Below are positions 32,121 to 41,098 of a stretch of 64,000 nucleotides of DNA, piece after piece. This DNA is from Ruminococcus flavefaciens MA2007 (GTDB taxonomy: Bacteria; Bacillota; Clostridia; Oscillospirales; Ruminococcaceae), in assembly GCF_000621845.1 (NCBI RefSeq), contig NZ_KK211355.1:62001-126000 (forward strand). The letters are read 5' to 3'. The notes beneath the pieces were generated by a model that searched no databases, was not told the origin of the DNA, and saw only the letters and a list, made by a program, of their open reading frames with translations. The translations under genes and the position numbers were made by a program. Positions within the stretch are counted from its first letter, which is position 1. Every line of letters starts with the position of its first letter.

Positions 32121-32696
32121 ATGGAAACTAAATCAATTATGATAGTCGGCGTCGGCGGACAGGGTTCGCTTCTCGCTTCAAGACTTCTCGGCAATGTGCT
32201 TCTTGCACAGGGCTATGACGTAAAGGTAAGCGAGGTACACGGAATGTCGCAGCGCGGCGGCTCTGTTGTTACATACGTAAAGTACGGCGATAAGGTATAT
32301 TCACCTGTTATTGAAAAGGGCGAGGCAGACGCAGTTATCTCCTTCGAGCTTCTCGAAGCAGCAAGATGTCTCCCTTACCTTAAAAAGGGCGGCAAGCTTA
32401 TCACATCTACACAGCAGATAGATCCTATGCCTGTTATCACAGGTGCTGCAAAGTATCCCGAGAATCTCGTTGAGAAGCTCAAGGCAGCAGGTGCAGAGCT
32501 TGTTGCAGTTGACGCACTGTCACTGGCTGAGCAGGCTGGTACGGCAAAGGCTTCAAACGTAGTTCTCATGGGCGTTCTTGCTTCACGCATGGACTATCCT
32601 GACGAGCTCTGGCAGAAGGCACTGGAGCAGTGCGTACCTCCTAAGTTCCTCGACCTCAACAAGAAGGCTTTTGAGCTCGGCAAAGCAGCTAAGTAA
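32121..32696 (+). CDS. iorB: Indolepyruvate ferredoxin oxidoreductase, beta subunit
   Basis: A 191-residue gamma-type subunit that completes the IorAB enzyme. It starts with the family's IVGVGGQGSLLASRLLG segment, followed by VSEVHGMSQRGGSV, both diagnostic. Length is typical. AAGGAG lies upstream. The gene is separated from iorA by three unrelated genes. Confidence 0.95.
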   Translation: METKSIMIVGVGGQGSLLASRLLGNVLLAQGYDVKVSEVHGMSQRGGSVVTYVKYGDKVYSPVIEKGEADAVISFELLEAARCLPYLKKGGKLITSTQQIDPMPVITGAAKYPENLVEKLKAAGAELVAVDALSLAEQAGTAKASNVVLMGVLASRMDYPDELWQKALEQCVPPKFLDLNKKAFELGKAAK

Positions 32697-32870
32697 TAGA
32701 GCTAAGAACTAAGAACGATGTAGGGGACGCCGCCCTCGGCGTCCCGCAAGTTGCGAAATAAATATAAATGACCGATTGCAGGGGGGCGATGCCTGCATCG
32801 CCCCGCTGGCACGAGTTTATTATATCGGGCTGATGTGGGCATCAGCCCCTACACAAAGATATCGGACGAT
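32697..32870. repeat. Palindromic intergenic repeats between iorB and paaK
   Basis: Units GGGGACGCCG/CGGCGTCCCG, GGGGCGATGCC/GCATCGCCCC and GGGCTGATG/CATCAGCCC, preceded by AGAGCTAAGAACTAAG. An AAATGACCG flank is shared with 22862 and 27081. The remainder of the gap (32870-32935) has no clear feature. Confidence 0.8.
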
Positions 32871-32952
32871 TATTCGGGCGGATAATATCCGTCCATGCAC
32901 ACGAACATCATATCATAACATAATAAATCCATAAATAAGGAGTAGAAGTCCA

Positions 32953-34260
32953 ATGGAAAAGTATTGGAACAAAGAGATCGAATGTATGCCCCGTGAGGAA
33001 ATGAAAAAGCTTCAGGACAAGCGCCTCGTGGCACAGGTAAAGCACGTTTATGAAAACGTTAAGTATTACCGCGATCTCATGGACGAAAAAGGCGTAAAGC
33101 CCGAGGACATCAAGGGGACTGACGATCTTCACAAGCTGCCGTTCCTCAGCAAGGCTGATCTTCGTGAGGCATATCCCTATGGACTCCTTGCAAAGCCACT
33201 CAGCGAATGTGTAAGGATACACTCCACCAGCGGTACCACAGGCAAGCGCGTCGTTGCTTTCTATACTCAGAACGACGTTGATATGTGGGAGGACTGCTGT
33301 GCGAGAGCTATCACTGCCGCAGGCGGCACTAACGAGGACGTAGTTCAGGTAGCATACGGCTACGGTCTGTTCACAGGCGGTATGGGACTCCACGGCGGCT
33401 CACACAAGGTAGGCTGTCTTACCCTGCCTATGAGCTCAGGCAATACAGAGCGTCAGATACAGTTCATGCGCGACCTCAATGCGACTATACTTTGCTGTAC
33501 TCCGTCATATGCGGCATATCTCGGCGAAACTGTCCGCGATATGGGACTTACTCCCGACGATCTTAACCTCAAGGCAGGTATCTTCGGCGCCGAGCCGTGG
33601 ACTGAGGAAATGCGCCGCAGTATCGAGCAGTCACTGGGTATCAAGGCTTACGACATCTTCGGACTTACAGAGTCCAGCGGTCCCGGCGTTGCATTCGAGT
33701 GCTCTGAGCAGAAGGGTATGCACATCAACGAGGACAACTTTATCCCCGAGATAATCGATCCCGAGACAGGAGAGGTACTCCCCGAGGGCGAGGTAGGCGA
33801 GCTTGTGTTCACAAGCATAACCAAGGAGGCATTCCCGCTTCTTCGCTATCGTACACGCGACCTCTGCAAGCTCACAAGGGGCAAGTGCTCATGCGGACGT
33901 ACTCTCGTAAAAATGGCTAAGCCTATGGGCAGAAGCGATGATATGATGATTATCCGCGGAGTAAACGTATTCCCGTCGCAGATAGAGACTGTTCTCATCG
34001 AGCAGGGCTATTCGCCTAACTACCTTATCGAGGTCGACCGCGTAAACAACACGGATACCCTCGATATCAACGTTGAGATGAACCCCGACCAGTTCTCGGA
34101 CAAGGTAAAGGATATGCAGAAGCAGGAGAGAGACCTTGCTGTTGCTATTAAGACCATGCTGGGAATCAACCCCAAGGTTCACCTTGTATCGCCTAAGTCT
34201 ATCGCAAGAAGCGATGGCAAGGCTGTAAGAGTCATCGACAAGCGCAAGCTTCACGACTAA
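32953..34260 (+). CDS. paaK: Phenylacetate-CoA ligase
   Basis: A 435-residue adenylate-forming enzyme that makes aryl-acetyl-CoA from aryl acetate, ATP and CoA. The AMP-binding loop STSGTTGKR is at 91-99; later AYDIFGLTESSGPG and the C-terminal GRSDDMMIIRGVNVFP and KAVRVIDKR segments are characteristic of PaaK. GGAG precedes the ATG. Placement beside iorAB and a double-ACT protein is the usual arrangement for anaerobic aryl-acetate metabolism. Confidence 0.95.
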   Translation: MEKYWNKEIECMPREEMKKLQDKRLVAQVKHVYENVKYYRDLMDEKGVKPEDIKGTDDLHKLPFLSKADLREAYPYGLLAKPLSECVRIHSTSGTTGKRVVAFYTQNDVDMWEDCCARAITAAGGTNEDVVQVAYGYGLFTGGMGLHGGSHKVGCLTLPMSSGNTERQIQFMRDLNATILCCTPSYAAYLGETVRDMGLTPDDLNLKAGIFGAEPWTEEMRRSIEQSLGIKAYDIFGLTESSGPGVAFECSEQKGMHINEDNFIPEIIDPETGEVLPEGEVGELVFTSITKEAFPLLRYRTRDLCKLTRGKCSCGRTLVKMAKPMGRSDDMMIIRGVNVFPSQIETVLIEQGYSPNYLIEVDRVNNTDTLDINVEMNPDQFSDKVKDMQKQERDLAVAIKTMLGINPKVHLVSPKSIARSDGKAVRVIDKRKLHD

Positions 34261-34330
34261 GTTAAAAGCAGACCGCCGAAGCAGTCTGTTGAATAAAAAT
34301 ATCTTTAATCATTTTAAGGAGGTTTCATTT

Positions 34331-34555
34331 ATGAAAATCAAATTATTTTCCACAAATTATATGCCGGAGCAGGAGAAGTATCAGAGATTTGCAGCTTTTG
34401 AGAACGAGCTCAATCAGTTTATCCAGACTGTAAAGGTCATCGATATCAAGTACAGCACATCAGCAGGTCTTTGCCATGACGCACAGACTCACGTAAACGA
34501 GTACGTTGACGAGCACTCTGTTCTCGTTATGTATGAGGATATCGACAAGAAGTAA
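34331..34555 (+). CDS. Small conserved protein, possibly Cse60-like
   Basis: A 74-residue soluble protein. The pattern VKLFS-like start, ELNQFIQTVKVIDIKYSTS and a terminal VLVMYED strand resembles Cse60-type sporulation-associated small proteins, but the match is judged by eye only. ATG 34331 has AAGGAGG 8 bases upstream; the longer frame from 34289 has no site. Role in the aryl-acetate cluster unknown. Confidence 0.6.
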   Translation: MKIKLFSTNYMPEQEKYQRFAAFENELNQFIQTVKVIDIKYSTSAGLCHDAQTHVNEYVDEHSVLVMYEDIDKK

Positions 34556-34698
34556 TAGCTTCTTCTTCAGTCGGCAGGGCTTATCGTAAAGATATTGCTG
34601 TCCTTCCCTGTATCTGCGCAGGGGAGGACGCAAGGCATTTACAGCTGTTAGGGGCTTTGCGGTCAGCCGCCGAAACAATCTAAAAGGAGGATCGTCGT

Positions 34699-35133
34699 AT
34701 GTCAAACGTAAGACAGATCTCAGTTTTTGTAGATAATATGCCAAATCAGGCGGCAGGCGTTATGAGGATAATCAAGGAGAAGGGTATCAACCTGAGAGCC
34801 CTCAGTCTTGCTGATACTGCTGATTTCGGAATAATCAGGCTCATTGCCAATGATACCGAAAAGACAGTGGATATACTGAGAGCGGCATCATACGCAGTAA
34901 ATGTAACAGAGGTGCTGGCAATTTCCATTCCTGATACACCGGGACAGCTCAGCCGTGTGCTGGACGTACTCGGTCAGGACAATGTAAATGTTGAGTATAT
35001 GTACTCGTTCCTCGGTACCTCAGACAGGGCTGTATCCTTCGTTATCCGTGTTGACGACAACGCTCAGGCTTCTGAAGCGCTCAACAGGGGCGGTATTATT
35101 CAGCTTACCGAAAATGATATTGCTGAAATGTAA
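34699..35133 (+). CDS. Tandem ACT-domain protein
   Basis: A 144-residue protein made of two ACT domains (about 5-66 and 70-138), the amino-acid-binding regulatory fold. The second begins AISIPDTPGQLSRVLDVL, a canonical ACT strand-helix. Such stand-alone proteins often lie beside iorAB/paaK and are thought to sense aromatic amino acids. AAAGGAGG is 8-9 bases upstream. Confidence 0.88.
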   Translation: MSNVRQISVFVDNMPNQAAGVMRIIKEKGINLRALSLADTADFGIIRLIANDTEKTVDILRAASYAVNVTEVLAISIPDTPGQLSRVLDVLGQDNVNVEYMYSFLGTSDRAVSFVIRVDDNAQASEALNRGGIIQLTENDIAEM

Positions 35134-35179
35134 AATTTGCACAAAAAGAGAACCTGTTTTGAAAAAATATTAAAAACGC

Positions 35180-35209
35180 TTGACATAATTCCCGTTGATG
35201 TTGTATAAT
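35180..35209 (+). promoter_or_regulatory. Promoter for the zinc-ribbon protein gene
   Basis: TTGACA (35180-35185), 18-base spacer, TATAAT (35204-35209). Confidence 0.75.
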
Positions 35210-35256
35210 TATAATACGATATTTAGCGAGAAAATATTCGACAGGAGTGATGGAAA

Positions 35257-35691
35257 ATGGGTATTCTCGATAAATTTAATGACGCAAGCAGGGGTGTGTC
35301 TGAAAAGGCTAAGAATATCTCCGAAGCCAATAACCTCAAGAGGAAGATCCTTTATGAGGAAGAGCGTATAGTGGAGATATTTACTGATATCGGAAAGAGA
35401 TATTACAAGAATCCGGGAGATGATCCTGCGGCTCTTAAAGTACTTTGCGACGATATAGATACAAGACGCAGAAGAATAAAGAAGATGAGATATGAGCTCA
35501 ACGGCATAAGAGGCTACAAGATATGCCCCAAGTGCGACGCTGAGGTCAATGAACGCTTCCAGTTCTGCGGACGCTGCGGCGCAAGACTTCCCGATATCGA
35601 GGACGAGGACTTCATGTCCCTTGAAGCAAACGATTATTATACAGAAAGCAGCAATAACTTCTTCAATGCTGATTCTAACAAGAACTATTGA
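35257..35691 (+). CDS. Coiled-coil and zinc-ribbon protein
   Basis: A 144-residue soluble protein. Residues about 20-85 are charged and helical (DDIDTRRRRIKKMRYEL), followed by a zinc ribbon with CPKC and CGRC pairs (about 91-111) and an acidic, Asn-rich tail. Zinc-ribbon proteins of this form are widespread in Firmicutes without assigned function. It has its own promoter and a terminator directly after the stop. Confidence 0.8.
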   Translation: MGILDKFNDASRGVSEKAKNISEANNLKRKILYEEERIVEIFTDIGKRYYKNPGDDPAALKVLCDDIDTRRRRIKKMRYELNGIRGYKICPKCDAEVNERFQFCGRCGARLPDIEDEDFMSLEANDYYTESSNNFFNADSNKNY

Positions 35692-36108
35692 TCACATGGG
35701 CTGTTCTGAGGCAATCGGAACAGCCTTTTTGTTACAGAAGCGAGTCCGTATGTGCTTGCATATGAGCCTTGCAGGGATACACAGCACGAACCAGAACGCC
35801 GAAAAGGGTATGCATATCTGCCCCAGAAAATTAAAGGGCATATTGGAGTAATCCCAGACGTTCCAGTGCATAATAATGTTATCGAATATGCCTACGGCAA
35901 GTTCTGTCATTGTTATGAAAAGCGAGCCGAGAGCGCAGCTTTTCATAAGAGTCATAGTTCGGCGGCTGTTTATGGCATAGAGGATAGTCATTACAAATCC
36001 CCCTGTCAGGCACATTGTCCAGTGGGTGTAGCCGCGGAGGACTATCTCTACAAGGCTGTAGCAGAAGTAGCCCATAAGGAAAGAAAACAAAAGCTGTGAT
36101 AGCTTCAT
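35692..36108 (-). CDS. Membrane protein, ABC_trans_CmpB-like
   Basis: A 138-residue protein with four probable membrane spans. The GYFCYSLVEIVLRGYTHW start and W-DYSNMPFNFLGQICIP segment resemble the small membrane family annotated as putative ABC transporter type IV (CmpB-like). Its last codons lie within the terminator hairpin of the convergent zinc-ribbon gene. GAGGTGA lies before the ATG. Function unknown. Confidence 0.7.
   Translation of the reverse strand: MKLSQLLFSFLMGYFCYSLVEIVLRGYTHWTMCLTGGFVMTILYAINSRRTMTLMKSCALGSLFITMTELAVGIFDNIIMHWNVWDYSNMPFNFLGQICIPFSAFWFVLCIPARLICKHIRTRFCNKKAVPIASEQPM
35699..35730 (+). terminator. Terminator overlapping a convergent coding end
   Basis: GGCTGTTC and GAACAGCC pair around an 11-base loop and are followed by TTTTTG. 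The stem also encodes the C-terminus of the minus-strand membrane protein. Confidence 0.85.
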
Positions 36109-36186
36109 GGTATCACCTCAAAAAAATATATATTCATATTATTACCATTTTTATTTTGAATATTCAGAAAAAGGAGTTGAATAAAT

Positions 36187-37659
36187 ATGCGGAAAAGCTG
36201 TATACTTATGCACATATCCAGCCTGCCGTCGGAATACGGCATAGGTCAGATGGGACGGGCGGCATTTGAGTTCGTGGATTTTTTGAAGTCCGCTGAGGTC
36301 AAGTGCTGGCAGATACTGCCCCTTTCGCCTACGAGCTACGGCGATTCGCCCTACCAGTCCTTTTCGGTAAAGGCGGGCAATCCCTACTTCATCGACTTTG
36401 AAGTGCTGGAGGGTGACGGACTTCTGGAGCACCATGAGTTCGCCTCGTTTGAATGGGGAAACGACCCAAAATCCGTGGACTACAGCCTGCTGTACCAGCA
36501 CTGCTATGAGGTGCTGAAAATCGCCTACGGACGCTTCAAGCCTGCAAAATTTCCCGAGTATAAAAAGTTCTGCGAGGAGAATAAAAAGTGGCTGGACGAG
36601 TATGCACTGTTCATGGCGCTGAAGTTCAAAAACGGCGGCAAGCCGTGGTATGAATGGGACGAGGAGCTGTCCATGCACAAGGCAAAGGCTGTTTCCGCAG
36701 CAAAAAAAGAGCTGAAAAATGATATCGGCTTCCATAAGTTCATACAGTTCGAGTTCAGCCGTCAGTGGTCAGAGCTGAAAAAGTACGCCAACGACAACGG
36801 CATAGAGATAATCGGTGATATCCCGATATACTGCGCTCTGGACAGCGTTGAGGCGTGGTCGTCACCGAGACTTTTCCAGTTCGACAGAAAGCGCAGACCT
36901 ACGGCTGTGGCAGGCTGCCCACCTGATGACTTCTCACCGCTGGGACAGCTCTGGGGCAATCCGCTGTATAACTGGAGCTACCACAAAAAGACGGGCTATG
37001 AATGGTGGATAGACCGTATCAGAGCCGCAACGGAGCTCTATGATATAGTCCGTATCGACCACTTCCGCGGCTTTGAGAGCTACTACACCATTCCCTTCGG
37101 CAACGAGGACGCTACCATAGGCGAGTGGAAGAAAGGTCCGAATTATGAGCTTTTCAGGCTTGCCGAGGAAAAGCTGGGCAGGCTGAATATCATTGCCGAG
37201 GATTTAGGCTTTATAACTCCCGAGGTAAGGGAAATGCTGGACAAATGCGGTTATCCGGGTATGAAAGTCCTGCAATTCGGCTTCTCGGACGGCAAGAACG
37301 AGTATCTGCCACATAATTTCAGCAGTACGAATTATTTCGCATATACGGGCACTCACGACAACGAGACTCTCAACGGCTGGGTGGAGACCTTGGACAAGAA
37401 GTCCCTGAAATTCGCCATGAAATACCTTAACGTCAAGAAGAAAAAGGATATCCCCATGGCGGTTGTCCGTGCGGCTTGGGGAAGCGTTGCGGAGGTGGCT
37501 GCGGCGCAGATTCAGGACTTCCTTGACAGTCCCAAGGAGGGCAGAATGAATACGCCCTCGACGCTGGGCGGCAACTGGCAGTTCCGCGTACAGAAATCGG
37601 ACTTAACCCCCGAGCTTGCGAAGAAGATACGTAAGCTGAACAGATTGTATAACCGATAA
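36187..37659 (+). CDS. malQ: 4-alpha-glucanotransferase (amylomaltase)
   Basis: A 490-residue GH77 enzyme that transfers maltodextrin segments and releases glucose. The start (ILMHISSLPSEYGIGQMG) and WQILPLSPTSYGDSPYQ are typical. The catalytic nucleophile Asp is in DIVRIDHFRGF, the acid/base in IAEDLG, and the third carboxylate in YTGTHDNET. Length is standard. Lies directly upstream of glgP, giving a glycogen/maltodextrin utilisation pair. Confidence 0.96.
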   Translation: MRKSCILMHISSLPSEYGIGQMGRAAFEFVDFLKSAEVKCWQILPLSPTSYGDSPYQSFSVKAGNPYFIDFEVLEGDGLLEHHEFASFEWGNDPKSVDYSLLYQHCYEVLKIAYGRFKPAKFPEYKKFCEENKKWLDEYALFMALKFKNGGKPWYEWDEELSMHKAKAVSAAKKELKNDIGFHKFIQFEFSRQWSELKKYANDNGIEIIGDIPIYCALDSVEAWSSPRLFQFDRKRRPTAVAGCPPDDFSPLGQLWGNPLYNWSYHKKTGYEWWIDRIRAATELYDIVRIDHFRGFESYYTIPFGNEDATIGEWKKGPNYELFRLAEEKLGRLNIIAEDLGFITPEVREMLDKCGYPGMKVLQFGFSDGKNEYLPHNFSSTNYFAYTGTHDNETLNGWVETLDKKSLKFAMKYLNVKKKKDIPMAVVRAAWGSVAEVAAAQIQDFLDSPKEGRMNTPSTLGGNWQFRVQKSDLTPELAKKIRKLNRLYNR

Positions 37660-37661
37660 AC

Positions 37662-37798
37662 AGTTGAGAGTTGAAAGTGGAGAGTTGAGAGTTAAGGGTG
37701 TGACCTGTCGGTCACGTATCTGAATTTTTTTAATCTGTTCGCGTAAGCGAACACTGCAACTCTCAATTCTCAACTCTAAACTCTCAACTTCAAGAATA
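37662..37798. repeat. Inverted repeat with GTTGAGAGTTGA/CAACTCTCAA arms
   Basis: AGTTGAGAGTTGAAAGT faces CAACTCTCAATTCTCAACTC around a core containing GTGACC/GGTCAC and TTCGCGTAAGCGAA hairpins. Same family as 12836 and 28285. Confidence 0.8.
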
Positions 37799-37811
37799 GG
37801 AGTAAGGGAAT

Positions 37812-40157
37812 ATGGATAAGAAATTGTTTATGGAGAAATTTACAGGAAGACTTCCGAAGGATATAAAATCTGCAACAACCCAGCAGCTTCACGACGCGCT
37901 GGGCAAGACCGTTATGGAGATGTTTGCTGACCGCTGGGACAATGCCCGTCAGGAGCACCTTTCAAAGCGCCGTGCGGCTTATCTCTCTATGGAGTTCCTC
38001 GTTGGACGTGCAGTGTACAATAACCTGCTCGTCCTTGGCATTTACGACGAGGCGGACGAGGCTTTCAAGGAGCTCGGCATTGACCTTGCTGACCTTGAAG
38101 AAATAGAGGACGCCGCTCTTGGAAACGGCGGTCTCGGCAGACTTGCGGCTTGTTTCCTTGACAGTGCCGCAACTCTGAGCCTGCCCCTTGACGGCTACGG
38201 TATACGCTACAAGTACGGACTTTTCAAGCAGTCAATCGTTGACGGATTCCAGCGTGAGGACATCGACGACTGGACGAAATACGGCGATCCGTGGTCGGTG
38301 CGCTGTGACGAGGACACTGTCCTCATCGAGTACAGCGGTCAGACCGTAAAGGCTGTGCCCTATGATATGCCTGTATTCGGTTTCCGTACCGAAAATGTGG
38401 GTACTCTGCGACTCTGGCAGGCTGAGCCCGTCAAGGAGTTCGACTTCGACGTTTTCAACAAGCAGGACTACCTCGAAGCTTCTAAGGAGAAGATATATGC
38501 CGAGGATATCTCCCGTGTGCTCTATCCTAACGACGATACCGACGAGGGCAAGAAGCTCCGTCTGAAACAGCAGTATTTCTTCAGCTGTGCTTCGCTGACG
38601 GATATAATCAGAAAGCACAAGGCTCGCTTCGGCACTCTCGATAATCTTGCGGACTATATCTCTGTCCAGCTCAATGATACTCACCCTGTTATCTCTATCC
38701 CCGAGCTTATCAGACAGCTTGTGGACAACGAGGGCTACAGCTTTGAGAAAGCCCTTGAAATGGCTAAGAGGATATTCAACTACACCAACCACACCGTTAT
38801 GCAGGAGGCTCTTGAAAAGTGGCGCACCGATCTTGTTGAGGAGCTTCTGCCCCGTATCTACGCTATAATCATTCAGATAAACGAGGCTCTTATGGCGGAA
38901 ATGTACGCAAAGGGTGTGGAGCGCTCCAAGATAGACCGTATCAAGATAATCAAGGGCGACCTTATCCATATGGCGGACATGGCTTGCTATGCTTCAAGTC
39001 ATATCAACGGTGTTGCCGAGATACACACTCAGATACTCAAGGACACTGTTCTTGCGGACTGGTTCAGCCTTTGTCCCGAGCGTTTCCGCAACGAGACCAA
39101 CGGCATTACTCAGCGCCGCTGGATAGCGCTCTGCAACAGGGAACTGTCTGCGTATATCAGCGAGCTTCTTGGCGGTGACGACTGGATAAACGACCTTGAC
39201 AAGCTGAAAGAGCTTTCCAAATATGCCGACGATGAGAACGTGCTTCGCCGCTTCATAGACATCAAGCAGGGCAAGAAAAAACAGCTTGCGGACTTCATAA
39301 AGGCTCACGACGGCGTTGATATCGACGAAAACTCCGTTTTCGACATCCAGATAAAGCGCCTTCACGAGTACAAGAGACAGCTTCTCAATGCGTTCTCCAT
39401 ACTGTGGATATACTACGGTATCAAGGACGGCAGTATACAGAATTTCAAGCCTACAACATTTATTTTCGGAGCTAAATCTGCTCCCGGATACCGCCGTGCA
39501 AAGGCTATTATCAAGTTCATCAATGAGGTGGGCAGGATAGTTTCCGAGGACAAGGACACCCGTGACCTTATCAAGGTCGTGTTCGTGCAGAATTATAATG
39601 TTTCCTACGCCGAGAAGCTGGTTGCGGCGGCTGATGTTTCCGAGCAGATATCTACCGCAGGCACTGAGGCAAGCGGCACAGGCAATATGAAGCTCATGCT
39701 CAACGGCGCGGTAACTCTCGGAACCTACGACGGCGCTAACATCGAGATAGTGCAGGAGGCTGGAGAGGATAACAACTACATCTTCGGCGCCCGTGTTGAG
39801 GACCTGGAGAAGATTGTCCCCGAGTACGACAGCCGCAGTATATTCTCCTCTGACGATATGATACGCAGGGTAGTGTCCTCACTTATCGACGGTACTGTTT
39901 CCGACGGCGGCAGCGGTGATTTCCGCGAGCTTTACATGGCTCTCCTTGACGGTGCAAGCTGGCACGCTCCCGACCATTATTACCTCCTCGGTGATATCAG
40001 GGACTACGTTGAGACTAAGCTGCGCTGCATAAACGACTACAGCAGCGACAGAATAGGCTTTGCACGTAAGCAGTGGCTCAATATGTGCAGCGCAGGCAAG
40101 TTCAGCTCCGACAGAACAATCGCAGATTATGCGGAGAATATCTGGGGGATAAAATAA
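37812..40157 (+). CDS. glgP: Glycogen/maltodextrin phosphorylase
   Basis: A 781-residue GT35 enzyme that releases glucose-1-phosphate from alpha-1,4-glucans. EDAALGNGGLGRLAACFLDS is the family glycine loop; the PLP lysine lies in GTGNMKLMLNGA, with NYNVSYAEK and DGANIEI nearby. Length is that of bacterial GlgP/MalP. A GGAG site precedes the ATG. It works with malQ upstream, from which it is separated by a repeat. Confidence 0.97.
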   Translation: MDKKLFMEKFTGRLPKDIKSATTQQLHDALGKTVMEMFADRWDNARQEHLSKRRAAYLSMEFLVGRAVYNNLLVLGIYDEADEAFKELGIDLADLEEIEDAALGNGGLGRLAACFLDSAATLSLPLDGYGIRYKYGLFKQSIVDGFQREDIDDWTKYGDPWSVRCDEDTVLIEYSGQTVKAVPYDMPVFGFRTENVGTLRLWQAEPVKEFDFDVFNKQDYLEASKEKIYAEDISRVLYPNDDTDEGKKLRLKQQYFFSCASLTDIIRKHKARFGTLDNLADYISVQLNDTHPVISIPELIRQLVDNEGYSFEKALEMAKRIFNYTNHTVMQEALEKWRTDLVEELLPRIYAIIIQINEALMAEMYAKGVERSKIDRIKIIKGDLIHMADMACYASSHINGVAEIHTQILKDTVLADWFSLCPERFRNETNGITQRRWIALCNRELSAYISELLGGDDWINDLDKLKELSKYADDENVLRRFIDIKQGKKKQLADFIKAHDGVDIDENSVFDIQIKRLHEYKRQLLNAFSILWIYYGIKDGSIQNFKPTTFIFGAKSAPGYRRAKAIIKFINEVGRIVSEDKDTRDLIKVVFVQNYNVSYAEKLVAAADVSEQISTAGTEASGTGNMKLMLNGAVTLGTYDGANIEIVQEAGEDNNYIFGARVEDLEKIVPEYDSRSIFSSDDMIRRVVSSLIDGTVSDGGSGDFRELYMALLDGASWHAPDHYYLLGDIRDYVETKLRCINDYSSDRIGFARKQWLNMCSAGKFSSDRTIADYAENIWGIK

Positions 40158-40199
40158 CAGCTATTTTGGGCTTTCTATGAAAGGGATTCCAAAGGGACT

Positions 40200-40400
40200 G
40201 TGTTCCTTTGGCAGAGTCCAGAGGCGGCGCCTCTGGTGGGGTGTGGGGCAAAGCCCCGCAGTTACAAAGCGCTTCGCAAAGGGTGAATCAAAAAACAGTC
40301 CGGTGGACTGTTTTTTGAGAGGGTGACTCCCTACAGTGTAGGGAGGTGTCCGAAGGACAGAGGGTGCCGGACACGATTAGTGTCGCCTTGCAAGTGAAGG
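40200..40400. repeat. Dispersed repeats after glgP
   Basis: A GAGGCGGCGCCTC palindrome, GGGGTGTGGGGCAAAGCCCCG, then CCCTACAGTGTAGGGAG with GTCCGAAGGAC beside it. The last part matches 11350-11400 in reverse. The rest of the 40158-40656 gap holds an orphan terminator and an operator pair. Confidence 0.7.
40290..40316 (+). terminator. Probable terminator of glgP
   Basis: AACAGTCC/GGACTGTT stem with a GGT loop, preceded by A and followed by T runs, 130 bases after the glgP stop. Confidence 0.75.
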
Positions 40401-40529
40401 CGTTCCCTTATAAGAAGTGCTTAAAAAATGTCCCCTCATATATACTCCCCAAACCGCGTTTTTTCAACGCGAACACGTTGAATTTCAGAAAAATAATTTT
40501 CAGGTTCTGCGTTTTATACAAAAACTATT

Positions 40530-40566
40530 ATCCGCATTTGTGAGCTTTCACAGATGCGGATTTTTT
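40530..40566 (+). terminator. Orphan terminator with no recognised upstream gene
   Basis: ATCCGCAT/ATGCGGAT arms extended by TGTGA/TCACA around GCTT, followed by TTTTTT. A TTCAACG/CGTTGAA hairpin lies at about 40461-40480. It could end a small RNA, but no convincing promoter is visible. Confidence 0.75.
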
Positions 40567-40567
40567 A

Positions 40568-40602
40568 GTGACAAATGTCACTGAAAAAGTGACAAATGAC
40601 AC
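40568..40602 (+). promoter_or_regulatory. Paired palindromic operator candidate
   Basis: GTGACAAATGTCAC (40568-40581, perfect palindrome with AA centre) and GTGACAAATGACAC (40589-40602) are 21 bases apart, two helical turns, about 55-90 bases before the membrane-protein triplet. Confidence 0.55.
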
Positions 40603-40656
40603 TTTAAAACCTCGCCTTCATTATGGTATCATAATATCAGAAAAGGGGGAGTGACT

Positions 40657-41094
40657 ATGAAAAAGTCAATGAAAGTATTGCTTATTGTTTCAGCGGTGAT
40701 GACAGTGATCGGTACTGCTTCACTGATATTTGCATGGAGCTTGCGTATTCTGTTTACCATAGGGCTCAGTATGGGCTTCGGTGTAATAATATCACATTTT
40801 ATCGGCAGTAAGGAAAGAGACAGAGTGCCTGTCTGGCTGAGCATTCTATTTGTGCTTTCGTTTATTCCCATAATGCTCTGCTTTTACTGGTCCATAGATG
40901 CAGCAGTCAACGGTACAGGCGGAGGAATGATATTCCGCGAAAAACACGGCTGGGAGGCATTCTCTGAGACTTTTCTGATAACAACGTTACTGCTTACGGT
41001 GATACCTGCTATACCAATGGCAGTTATAGTGCAGGTCAGATTCATAGCATTGTGTATAAAGCTGAGGAAAAAGAGAATTTCTGAAAGGAGCTGA
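40657..41094 (+). CDS. Paralogous membrane protein 1 of 3
   Basis: A 145-residue protein with four probable membrane spans, ending in a basic tail (KLRKKRISERS). It shares with the next two genes a central FVLSFIPIMLCF-type span and a final span of the form P-x-P-x-x-x-I-x-Q followed by a basic segment. ATG 40657 has GGGGGAG upstream. Function unknown; first gene of a local tandem duplication. Confidence 0.75.
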   Translation: MKKSMKVLLIVSAVMTVIGTASLIFAWSLRILFTIGLSMGFGVIISHFIGSKERDRVPVWLSILFVLSFIPIMLCFYWSIDAAVNGTGGGMIFREKHGWEAFSETFLITTLLLTVIPAIPMAVIVQVRFIALCIKLRKKRISERS

Positions 41095-41098
41095 GCTT

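Noticed and set aside
40346-40543. 65-residue frame after glgP
   Set aside because: It runs through dispersed repeats and a hairpin and lacks a ribosome site.
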